A stretch of DNA of 64,000 nt from Paramecium tetraurelia (Eukaryota > Ciliophora > Oligohymenophorea > Peniculida > Parameciidae): positions 62,001 through 126,000 of the forward strand of contig NW_001799322.1 in the NCBI RefSeq assembly GCF_000165425.1. Direction: 5' to 3'. A program made the position numbers and the translations under genes. Of this stretch, positions 39,228 to 51,233 are shown one piece after another. Positions within the stretch are counted from its first letter, which is position 1; every line of letters starts with the position of its first letter. The notes beneath the pieces are model-generated. The model did no database searches. It saw only the letters and a program-made list of their open reading frames with translations, and was not told where the DNA came from.

Positions 39228-39725
39228 ATGGCAACACCATTTTTCACAGTGAAAGTATGAATAACTATTTATATTTAAAAGGACGTACCTGCATAAGATT
39301 TCATTCATGCTTATGCTGAATATTTGAAAAAAAATTAACAAGATCAAAATTCCAGAATGGGGTTCAATTGTCAAGACAGGACTTGGAAAAGAAATTTCAC
39401 CAATTGACTAAGATTGGATGTATGTTAGAGCTGCAGCACTTGCTCGTAAAATTTATGTTAGAGGTCACTGGGTATGAAATTTTTAATTACAAAACAGGGA
39501 GTTGGAAATCTCACTCATATGTTTGGTTCAGTTAACGATAATGGCAAACATGAATCAGGATCTGGAAAGGTCATTAGATACTTGCTTCAATAATTGGAAG
39601 CTATTAAAGTTTTAAAGAAGGATAGCAAGTCACTCTTAAAAAAGGGATCAAGAATTGTTACCAAAGAAGGATAATAAGACTTAAATAGAATTGCAACCCA
39701 AGTTGCCTTAGCAGCCAGAAAATGA
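39228..39725 (+). CDS. RPS19: 40S ribosomal protein S19 (one frame break)
   Basis: Introns 39255-39281 (27 nt, with in-frame TGA) and 39472-39497 (26 nt) fit. The protein matches eS19 throughout: TVKDVPAQDFIHAYAEYLKK, IKIPEWGSIVKTG, DWMYVRAAALARKIYVRGHW, GVGNLTHMFGS and QQDLNRIATQVALAARK. Exon 2 is one base too long. The A-run at 39329-39336 has eight A, and seven would restore YLKKINKIKIPEW. The rest of the gene is intact, so a homopolymer miscount is the simplest reading; a diverged duplicate with a frameshift is the alternative. Confidence 0.9.
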
Positions 39726-39825
39726 TTGATATAACAATACAATACATAAGTACATTATATAATAAATAAAGTTAATCATAAATATGTCTGCATAATATTT
39801 TATATATATATAATATTTATAGATA

Positions 39826-40346
39826 TCATATCTGATATTCCTCTTTTAAAATTTAATCAATGAAAAAATCAATAGCTGATTTGAGCTTTTCTTCTCTAGT
39901 TTTTAGTGGCTCTGGTACAATAGTATATCTATTTTAACAATAGGTTTGAATTTCGTTTGAATTTGTTAAGGATTGGCTGCTATTTTCATTGATAGACTTA
40001 AAAATCCAATCCTATTAAGCCTATTACGTTGAAATTTTGATTGAAGGTTCTAATTGGAGAATTTTAGGCTGACTCAATTTGTAATAAATATACAATTTGA
40101 TGGACTGCTTTTTAAAAGCCTTGGATTACTGGTAAGCATATTAAAGATCCTCATCCTATATTATCACAACTTTATCAGAATCATTATCATAAAAGCTAAG
40201 CTTAAGTAGAAATAGCTTTGGTACTAAATTATGATGTCTCTTGTTTATATCCCTATTCTTTTGATTTCCTTCTTTAAGTCTGATAAAGTTTAGATCTCCT
40301 TATAGATTAAGAATGTATCACTTTAAGTTATTATTTTAATATCCAT
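39826..40346 (-). CDS. PB1 domain protein
   Basis: The 163-residue protein has one 29-nt intron (40196-40224). Residues about 1-85 look like a PB1 domain: an N-terminal IKIITQSDTFLIYKEIQTLSDLKKEI, then YFYDNDSDKVVIIQDEDLQYAY. This is the acidic OPCA-type loop (YDNDSDKVVIIQDEDL) that pairs with basic PB1 surfaces. The remaining half is Gln/Ser-rich, ending in a helix (EKLKSAIDFFIDQILKE). It probably serves as an interaction adaptor. The gene stops 100 bp after the end of RPS19 (convergent). Confidence 0.8.
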
Positions 40347-40383
40347 TTTATATTATTTTAATATAATATAAAATCAATTTTGT

Positions 40384-41086
40384 TCAATACTGTCGGCTTG
40401 ATTTCATGATTCTGCTCAAAGATTATTGCAATGAAGACAGCTCGTGAGAATGACTATAAATATTATATAATATTTCTTACCCTGCAGTAAAGGTTCCAAT
40501 TTGAGAGGGTGGAATCGCATTCAATTTGGCTGACAAAAGTCTGATATCACTTTGATTTCCACCAACACTAAGTCTACTTAAATTGCTGCCCAAGAAAATA
40601 GCTGATCTATTGGTCTGATGATGAGGTTAATGGCTTAAATAAGTCAATTCATTATTGAGACGTGTAAATTTGGAATTTTATATTTGGAGTTCTAGTCCTA
40701 ACTTTGAATCCCAATTTTTGAATCTATCCAATCTTACCTTTGCTCTTTATGGTGACTCATTATAATTTCTACCAGATCTCAGAGGAGATGTGCTTTTATG
40801 AATACTACTAAATACAATATGTGTAGGTGTCAAAGGGCTAAATTATTACCTAATAATCATACTGATATTCTCCAACAACTACTCCTTGTAATCCCTTTGT
40901 TTATTTTGGAGATGAATCTCTAAATAACCTCGTTCTAACAGGAGACATGTTTGTGGACTCTCTGCTTTTTGAAACAAAGCTAGAATCCCCTAGTTTGCTA
41001 ATTGCAGTAGATAGCAATCCAACTTGACTAGCCTTGGGTTTATACACTTTGCTGGAATCAACACTCACTATAGAAGAAGTTAACAT
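40384..41086 (-). CDS. Basic Ser/Arg-rich protein, unknown
   Basis: Introns at 40838-40862 (25 nt) and 40454-40480 (27 nt, 3n with no TGA) give 216 residues. The sequence is rich in Ser, Arg, Lys and Asn, with many possible phosphosites (SPVRTRLFRDSSP, STSPLRSGRNYNESPQR). It has a short helical part (VRLDRFKNWDSKLGLELQIQ) and a Ser-rich end (ELSSLQQSLSRIMKSS). No domain or membrane segment. Start is the first ATG of the ORF. It lies 38 bp from the PB1 gene start, in tandem. Confidence 0.7.
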
Positions 41087-42215
41087 AATTTTTATTTATG
41101 TATAATAAAATTTATATTTCCCCCCTTTTGAATATTACTAAAATAAATTTACTCTATTTTATTATTTAGAATTCTTAAGTAAAAAAAGAATATCTATTTT
41201 TGAATTTATAATTCTCCAGAATCAAAATAAACTAGTACTTTTTAATAGAATGATTACCTAGTTCAATTTTTTGGTCCGATTTTTGTAAAGATAGATGAAG
41301 ATTTATAAATTTTAAATATTCAGTTAATTTGATGATATATCCTAATATATTAATATGCTAAATTAATTTATTCTTTAAAATTTATTGAATTATGTTTAAA
41401 ATGAACGAAGTTATAATTTTATTAAAAAATCCTTAAACTATTTGATGTTATTAAGTATAATTTAACAGATTTCAATGGATAGCATCATTTTTTTGGTTAT
41501 GATATTTTTAAAGAATTCTAAAAAGGTATTTCCCAAATACAAAACAACCTCATATTCTAATAATTATTAATTATTTTTTTGCAATTTTAATTTGAAATAA
41601 CCTTTGAAGTTATACTGAAAACAATTAGAAAATAATTAATGAAGAAATATATTTCAGAGTCTTTAAGAGTTTTGCTAAATCACCAGATGAATAAGTTGAG
41701 TCAGATATTTGAATTATTTGCAAAAATCCTAAATTTATATTGGGCGAATTAATCTATAACATTTCATAATGATGTAATCATAAAATTCTACATCAAAAAG
41801 TAAGATGGCATTAAATTAAAATCTTGAAAGCAAAAGATAATCTTTAATATTATCATATTTAATTCAATTTGATTATTTAATTTGTAATATGAAAAGTATA
41901 AAGTGATTATTAAATGAGAATTTGTCACAGAAAAGAATGTATTCTATTATAAATCAAAATTTTATTTCACAGCAATTATTTTACTAACTATATTTTATTA
42001 TCCTATTGAATATTGAAGTATTAGTTTATAGATATATATATTATTATTCTGAAGATTAGGAATTTATATCATTTTAATAAAGGTTTATTGAGTTTTGATA
42101 TATAAATTTATGTATAATTTATTATGAATATTTAATTACAAAATATTTCAGAGAATGGATTGAAGTGATATTAAATGATTCATTTTTTAAATTGAATATA
42201 TTTGTATATTGGAAA
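41087..42215. other. Long intergenic region, nothing seen
   Basis: A 1,129-bp stretch of very high A+T between two minus-strand genes. Frames are interrupted and composition is not gene-like. No RNA gene or tandem repeat recognised. Confidence 0.5.
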
Positions 42216-43351
42216 TCATTTTCTTCCAAGACTGGTTTATGAAGCTAAGGATCTAACTTAATCTTTGAACAATTAGATGACAACATCGATAATGGCATTT
42301 TCCTCTATAGATTATTGTGATAATTGGTACCGGCTCTTCTTGCAGTTTCGGAGGCATAGAATTCTCTTTTCTCTTCCAAATCAGCAGTGGCACCAGCAAC
42401 AGCGTTCAAGGAATCCTTCCACAATTTGAGTGCTTTGGCTTATTAGGCAAGGACAGCTGGGAGTTGCTAAAAAGGAATGTAAGAAATGGAAATACAGTTT
42501 CTAATTTTTCAACAAGACCAGTTCTTCTTTCGTGTTCTGAATTCAACCAGGCAACTTCGGCGTTGGTGTCTGAGACGTATTTAGCAAGAGCAAAGGCAGC
42601 ATGAATTTCTTATTCTTAAAGAGTGGCAAGAGTGGATTCTAATTCAGCTTATAAGTCAAACAAGATTTGGAGGACTTATTCTCCGGTTGTACCTTCTCTC
42701 TTGACTTCAGCAAGTGATTTGAATTTTTGGAGGGCATCTTATTAGAAAAGATGGCTATATGCTGATAATTTATCGGCGATAGATTGGGCTTTTTCAACGA
42801 GTTCGACTCCAGCGTTGTTAGTGAGGAAACCAGCAACATCTTATTATAAGAGTTAGACGACTGCGACGGCATCACCGTGATCAGCAAGGGATTTGACGAA
42901 GAGTCCATTGGCCCAACATCTTTGGTCTTGGAGTTAAGCATTTCTTCTTTCGATTTCAGCAAGTCTGGATTCAGCCCAGGCCAACCATTAATATCCATCC
43001 TTGTTGAATAAATTATTTTGCTTACTCTAACTTAGGCTTCAACATCTGTTCTGACTGCTCCAAGTCTTTCCCATTATTGTTTGTTGAGTGAGGCAACATT
43101 AGTCAAATCGCCAATGACTTGGGAAAAGATTTCTAGAAAGAATGAATGAATGATGTACCTTCATCTGTATTGTTCTTTTTGTCGGCAGCAGCTTACACAT
43201 TAACATTTTCTGTCTTCAAATCTCTCAAGAGATTGTAAACTGATTCGACGGCATCATTTCCTCTTGTGCCTGCTTGGAGAAGCACGGCGAATTTGCTTGT
43301 GTCAAGTGCAAACACAGCTGCTACGAGGCAAATCACAACGAATGTTTTCAT
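42216..43351 (-). CDS. Trichocyst matrix protein 4
   Basis: Four introns (43133-43158, 43000-43025, 42467-42495, 42305-42330) splice to 342 residues. A signal peptide (MKTFVVICLVAAVFA) leads into acidic helical blocks: DGYQWLAWAESRLAEIERR, DHGDAVAVVQLLQQDVAGF, VLQILFDLQAELESTLATLQ and LFKDQVRSLASQTSLGRK. Its length, very low Cys content and block layout match the TMP family. The upstream in-frame ATG at 43390 would hide the signal peptide, so the start at 43351 is preferred. The gene is intact. Confidence 0.87.
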
Positions 43352-43472
43352 ATTTATTTTAATAATACCAAAAACGGAATATAAATTCATCGTTTTAATG
43401 TTGATTATATATTATTATTAATTATATAATCTTGAAGCATTCGTAGCCTATCTATACATTAATTAAATATAT

Positions 43473-43818
43473 TCATATATCTTAATTTTCATTATAAGTA
43501 TCCTCGCAGATCAATTTGCACTGATTAAAATGAATTTCACAAATGCCTGTTCCGTTTTTACGACACTGTTCCAATACGATCCTACACTCATCAATACAAA
43601 TTATTTTTGGACATTCATCCAAACATCCATGAACCACACTACACATTAGGTTTTAAGTACTTCTAGCAATTTTTATGGCAATATGATGGATTACCAATAC
43701 TATCACATCCACTTGTGCAATCTAACCAATCCATAGTGCAATCCCGTTTGCATTCTTCGTATGTAATTTAACTTAACGCTATACAAAACATTATTGTAAC
43801 AAAGACTAGTGATTTCAT
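43473..43818 (-). CDS. Secreted protein with regular CxxxC motifs
   Basis: The 107-residue product, with a 22-nt intron at 43639-43660, has a signal peptide (MKSLVFVTIMFCIALS). The mature domain has about 16 cysteines in repeated C-x3-C pairs: EECKRDCTMDWLDCTSGCD, YCHKNCQ, GCLDECPKIICIDECR, QCRKNGTGICEIHFNQCKLIC. The spacing suggests stacked helical hairpins held by disulphides. An extracellular or granule protein is inferred. No family name can be given. It is 40 bp downstream of the CDPK gene. Confidence 0.75.
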
Positions 43819-43858
43819 TAATAATTATATTTAAAAATATTAATAAAATTCACTAAAT

Positions 43859-45453
<1,595 letters not shown>

Positions 45454-45476
45454 TATTAATTATATTTATGTATTTA

Positions 45477-46170
45477 TCAATTCTAATCTCGACTATATTT
45501 TTTGATGCTCTCTTCTAATTTACTTGAGCATCCACAATCTCCACCCCATCTTTCATGAACAATACTACAATTGAACAAAGTCTAATAATTTCAATAATTA
45601 TCTCACCTTATTTAATCTCTAATTAACTTCATTATGAAGCATGCACAAATATTACATGAAATCCACTCTCGAGTTCCCTTCGTATGGAAGGATTGTCGTC
45701 ATATTTAAAAAATGCCCTGCACACTCCTTACATGGATAAAATTAGCCACTAGGATTAAATGTATGAATACAAAAGATTTAAAAACACATTAATTTTGAAT
45801 GTGAATTCCTCATCAAAATCTACAGGCAAAGTTGCTGATATCATATGCAATAATGTCCATCCGTTTCTACCAAGTTCTTCTCTAGTAATACCACTGCTGA
45901 ATTTCTTTTCTAATATTGACAGTTTGGCAAAGCTATACTACCATTAATAATCTCGATCTCATCCTTATCTAAATTCTCAAGCTCCTCCTTATCTGGTTTC
46001 ACAACATCCCAAATTGATGGCACTTTATAATCCATCAAATCAACTGCTAATGGTTACTTATCCAACTTTATCTATTCAACTACTTTCTCATACTAATTAA
46101 ACGTGTTCACCATAAACAATGTCAGAAAGAAAAGCGATACTCCTATTAACACAATATAGTTTTTTTCCAT
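45477..46170 (-). CDS. Erv1/ALR-type sulfhydryl oxidase, membrane-anchored
   Basis: Three introns (45910-45941, 45749-45770, 45582-45606) give 204 residues. A hydrophobic N-terminal segment (IVLIGVSLFFLTLFMV) is followed by the FAD domain: ELGRNGWTLLHMISATLP, the redox pair FYPCKECAGHF, YLCMLHNEVNQRLNK and NCSIVHERWGGDCGC. These are the Erv signatures for FAD binding and the Cys-x2-Cys and Cys-x16-Cys disulphides. It should oxidise thiols using oxygen. The N-terminal anchor resembles ER-type Erv2 more than mitochondrial Erv1. Tandem with the CDPK, 23 bp apart. The first intron (32 nt) is the longest normal one here. Confidence 0.92.
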
Positions 46171-46353
46171 TTTTTATATATAATTTTAAATATTTTCTTA
46201 TTTAAACTCAAAATTTAATAGCCATGATCTCTCATTAATCCTGAGATGTTCACACATCTAAGAATATTATATTTGTAATCTATTTAACATTAGGAATTTC
46301 ATTATTTCTAATATATATTTATTAATATTTTATAATATTTAATATTATTTTGA

Positions 46354-48176
46354 ATGCTAGGTTGGAATAAGATTACTCAACTCACAAGTAAGGCTGGTGG
46401 AGCAGTATCTAAAGTCAAGGATTTCGCAAAAGATTTGATTACAGTTGATGCAGAGGAGAATGAAAATTAAACAAATAATGTTAATCAAGATTTTCAATCT
46501 GCATTTGCCTAATTATAAAAAGGATACGGTTTAGCCTAAAGTCCCAAAGAGAATTCAAAAAAAGCAAATGACTCGTCCTCCAGGAGTCCCATTGAGTCGA
46601 CTTCTCCAATTCAAATAGAGAAGAAAATTGAAATGCAGGAAATTAAAAGACCAGAAATTGATAATTCATCTTTGGCTGAAATCAAAGAATTTATTTAACA
46701 GACCTTTGCATCAATCTAATAAACAATTAATACTTCATTAAGTATTTCAGAAGAATTGTAAGAGAATTAAGAAGGATTTAATCCTGATACTTAAACAGAT
46801 TAGTAAGAGTAAACATAGGAACAACCAGAAATAAATAAATAAGATATTAATAATAATAGTCAAACTAATTTAGTTACTCTTAAAGATAAGCTAAATGAGA
46901 TCTTTAAGAATGCATCAAATCAGTTAGATATATTGATTCAATAAATTCAAAATAACTTTCAAGAGTCAATCAATAAGTTAAATGAACAACTCTCCATTGA
47001 GTAATAATCAATAGGAGATATTGGAGCATTGATCAATTAATTCTTTATTTCAATATCTCGCTAGAGTACTTTTTATGATAGATTTAACTAACTCAGATTG
47101 TAAAAAGGATAGTCCAAAGAGATTGTAAGTTTAATAGAAAAATCGCTTAGTAATACAGGGACTGAAATATTGCAATCGAAATAAGATTAGTAATAGAGTA
47201 AAAAAGAACAGCAATTAATAAATGATAATACGAATCTATAGAAGAAGATTGTGGAGATGCAAGAGAAGACTAATAATACAAATAACTAAATTAAGGATTT
47301 ATAGAATAGAATAAAAGAACTTGAGAAATATCAACAAGAATGGGATAAAATAAAAAGAGACTATGCTGAGGAAATAAAATAAAATTTTAATGAGTCAGAG
47401 AATCTTAAGACTAAGCTTAAATAAAAGGAGCAAGAGGTATTAAATTTAAATAGTATTTTCAGTTATCATAAAGTAATTAAGATTTGCAGAAAATGCAGGA
47501 TCTTAGAACACTCTTAGAGTAGAAATAGGAAGAAATTGATCGATTGGAAAAACTATTAGAAGAATGGTAACTTGAAAACTAATCACTCTAAAGCGGTATT
47601 CAGGCAGCCTAACTATAATTAGAAGCAGAAAAAGTATTGCTGTTGAATTTATATTTTTTAGGATTAGAAGGAGAAGATCATAAAGAAGTTCTAGGAGGAA
47701 TTTAAGAAACTAAGATCTGAGATTAGCAAAGAGGATATCAGCTAATTGAAGTTCTTAAAGGAAAATAATGAAAAATTGAAACTCAGCAATTCTTAATTGA
47801 AATTGTAAGTTGAGGAGTTGACAATAAAGCATGAATCTCTCTTACGATCACATGAGGATCTGAAATCAGAAGCTCAGGCTCTTCATAATAAAATTAGGTA
47901 AGATCAAAATTATGTTAATAATATGGTTGATAAAAGGGTTATAACAAATGTGTTGATATAATATTTTGATTTCAATTCTGATTTTAAGGTTAAAGTGTAA
48001 ATATTAGAGACTCTAGCTAGTCTATTGGATTTAACTAGGGATGAAAAAGAAAAAATAAGTAAATCCTATGCATTATGATAGACCCATATCGGAATAAGTA
48101 GAACTAGGCGTAAGGTCAATAATAGTCTTCTAGTTTTAGAGATAAATTTATTGGGTTCCTAAAACAAGGTGATTGA
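46354..48176 (+). CDS. GRIP-domain golgin
   Basis: Introns at 47462-47481 (20 nt), 47634-47661 (28 nt) and 48059-48081 (23 nt) give 583 residues. It begins MLGWNKITQLTSKAGGAVSK, followed by a long coiled coil rich in Gln/Glu/Asn. Near the C terminus VDKRVITNVLIQYFDFNSD, then VQILETLASLLDLTRDEKEK is a GRIP domain, although the first Tyr of the family motif is replaced. GRIP domains bind Arl1 at the trans-Golgi, so a vesicle-tethering role is inferred. The 15-residue tail SSSFRDKFIGFLKQG follows. Without the three introns the frame ends early in poor sequence. Confidence 0.85.
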
Positions 48177-48197
48177 TTTATATTATTTTAATTAAAT

Positions 48198-49909
48198 ATG
48201 AGAGCTCTCCTATAATAAACAATGTAGCAAATTAGGTTAGACTAAGAATTGAAGAAACTTTTAGTTAATAGAACTGATTCTTAGGATATTTTGAAGAAGT
48301 ATGAAATTTGATTAATCTCGATAGATTATAATCGATTTTTGAATAAGCACTTGATGATCATACGGAATTGTATTGGAAGAAAGAACATGCACACACGAAA
48401 ACTCAATTAGAATGTTCTATTTAAGAATGTCTTTCATTAAGACATGATTTAAGAGAAATGGATGAAGATAGAACAGAAAAATAAAAAATAATCAAAGAAC
48501 AAAATAAATAAATAGATGAATTGTAAGTAGCCTTAGGAGATATAGAATAGAAATTAAATATTATGTAAGAGAACATTTTATTGCAAAAATAAGAATTGGC
48601 TGAGGAATTTGAACAAAATTTGAATTAAATATAAGATAGTTATAAATAAAAAGAATAGGAGTAATGTTAATTTTTATAATAAAAATTGTCAGAATTGGAA
48701 TAAGTAGTTAGTGATTAATAGGCAGCTTTAACAAAAGAAAGGGAAATACAATAGCATGTTGGTAAGGACTTTAAATAGACAAAAGCATAATTGAAAGCTG
48801 AATAAGAAGCAGCCGCTTAGTTAAGGTAATAGATGTAAAGCTTAAAAAAAAATAATGAAACATTGAATATTGATAAGCAGTGTTTGGAAAATAGAACTAA
48901 ATAGTTGAAATAATAAAATGAAACATAATACAAATAAATAAAGTCCTTAGAAACTAAATTAATAGATTCGAATGAAGAATTAGAAAGGTATAAGAAAAAG
49001 AATTAGTAGGACTAGGCTAATATAAAGACATAATAAAATGAACAGGAGAAGAATTATAAAAGGAAATTACGAAATTATAAATTGAAAGTTGATGAAATTA
49101 AGAATAAAATCAAAGTAAGTTTGCAAAAGATATTTTCAAGTCTGAAATTAGATATGGAATCATTTAAATTATAAATCTAGAAAGATTTATAATTAATTTC
49201 TATATAAACTTGCTAAATTGTATCGAAATAATTGAAATTAGATCACGAGTTCACGTAAAGAGATTTCTCGGATAAAATGGAATAAATTAGATATAATATG
49301 CAAGCTCATTTTAAAAATACGTTAGAAAAACAAATTTAAGAATTTGAAACTAGAGAATCCCAAATGAAAAATGAATATGAATTAATAATCAAGAATTTAA
49401 AATAGTAAATTTAAGGTCTTGAAGATGTCTAAAAAGATTTAGAGCGAGAAATTTAGTTCAAATAATCAAAGAACGAAGAAAATTAATAGAATTTACAGGA
49501 AAAGGTAGAATTATTGACTGAATAATAAAGACAACTTTAAGAATTATCTGAATAAGCTAAGGATCAATTGAATTTATTATTGGAATAGGAAGATTAGATT
49601 AAATAACTGAAAGAATAAAATGAAAAGTATTAACGTAAAACAATGTAGTATGAGGAATATGTAAGTAAATAAGCAATTTAATATTAAACTTAAAAGGCGG
49701 AGGAAAAAATGTATAAAAAGTAATTTGAAGATGTAACTGAATCAAATTAGCATTTAAGAAAATAAATCAAAATTTTACAGGAACAATAATAAAGTGATTA
49801 ATTTGCAATAAATAAACTAAAAACCTAAGTATCTTCAGCAAAACTAAGTACTGTTAAGGATGCTGAGGAAAGACACTTAATAAGACTACAAAATATAAGA
49901 AAAATCTGA
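48198..49909 (+). CDS. Long coiled-coil protein
   Basis: One 26-nt intron (48299-48324) and a single long exon give 561 residues. Almost the whole protein is Gln/Glu/Lys/Leu heptads, with TAA/TAG making up most Gln codons. Only short stretches such as ALDDHTELYWKKEHAHTKTQ and VSLQKIFSSLKLDMESF are less repetitive. It has no transmembrane segment. A cytoskeletal or centriolar rod is likely but unproven. It starts 21 bp after the golgin stop on the same strand. Confidence 0.82.
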
Positions 49910-49933
49910 TAATATATATAAATATAATTTTTT

Positions 49934-51219
49934 TCAATGTGTCAATTTGAATGCATTTGCCTAAAGAGATTGTTGGTTGAGCTCATCTAGTTTAATCATT
50001 TATTTAACTTTTTTTGGAAGAGTAGTCTTTTTAGTGAGTTGTTTTTTTAAATCAACAGTTTAAGAATATAAATTATCTAGATGAATTTCATAAGTAGATT
50101 ACAATGAAGAAGTATGAGATTCATTGTCCAAGTCTTCATGAATTTTTTACTCTGTTTTATGATATCTCTTTTTGAGTCTTTGGTTTCCAAGTTTAGAAGC
50201 AATAATCTCATGGGACGGAATAGCTTCTTCATCCATTTCAGTGAAATGATTTCTAAGAATAATGGGTTTTGGTTTATTGTGAAGATAATCATAGAGTTCT
50301 AGATCTTTGGATGTCAATACGTCCTTATTGTACAATTGAAATTTGGAATTGGATTATTTTGTAATTTGCATTTTAGTAAGCTTGTTTAATTCTTGTTACT
50401 TAAGATATTGTTGTCTTGAGGCTTCATCCATATATTTTTTTGTTGATTCAGTTAAATTGTTTTTTAAAAAGATTTTGGAAATCGCAGGAATCTCCTTTGC
50501 ACTTTTGATAACTTTGAATAGATATGAATAATACTTGGTTTCAAATCATCATAACTGACTGTCATGGTCTTTAATGATTTAATAGAGGGAATCTTTTTAG
50601 TAAAAGGATCTTTAATTTAAGTTAATTTATCCTCAATGCCTTCTGAAGCATCCACAATAGTTTTAAACAATCCAACGTTTTATAGATTTTATCTTCTTTG
50701 AGTTTCATTATCTTTTTTCTTTTGCATCATTCTTGTGTGAATTAAATTGTTTAGTCCATGCAATTTGGATTTTAAATAGACACTCCTATCATCTTAAGTG
50801 TTTCTAACTTATTTGTGTTTAAACTTATTCTTAAATCTCACCAGAGGTCCCAAAATACTTATTCCCTTTGAATCAGCATGATCTTCCATCAATTGTTATC
50901 GTAATCTAGGATAGTTGGATAATTGCAGTAATTCTATGCTCGTTATTTTACCATCAAGGAACAATTCAAAAGAATCCTTAAACAGCATATTATTATTGTG
51001 AGTCTGCTGAGCTAGATTCCCTTTAGAGGATCTTTAACTTTGGCTGCTTCTGACTGAATCAATAATTGGATTGAATTTATTCTGCTTTGGTTTTCCAGTG
51101 GAAATCAAGTTTTTCAACTACGGAATTTTTTTTCTATGAGTGGTGATATTGCCACTATATTCTTTGATTTCATCAGTCTCTGTTCTAAGATAAGAAGAAA
51201 TAGTGAATGATTCATTCAT
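49934..51219 (-). CDS. Lys/Ser/Asn-rich protein, unknown
   Basis: One 23-nt intron (50512-50534) gives 420 residues. The sequence is charged, with Lys/Ser-rich segments (HRKKIPQLKNLISTGKPK), helices and no membrane part. ELQLSNYPRLRQQL-like and KDVLTSKDLELYDYLHNKP segments are well formed but match no family I know. The start codon lies only 14 bp from the divergent start of the kinase-like gene, so the two share a very small promoter. Ends 24 bp from the stop of the coiled-coil gene (convergent). Confidence 0.8.
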
Positions 51220-51233
51220 TATTTTAATTAAAT

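Noticed and set aside
43193-43390. Upstream start MNLYSVFGIIKIN for trichocyst protein 4
   Set aside because: The internal ATG at 43351 begins a proper signal peptide; the extension is AT-rich leader sequence.
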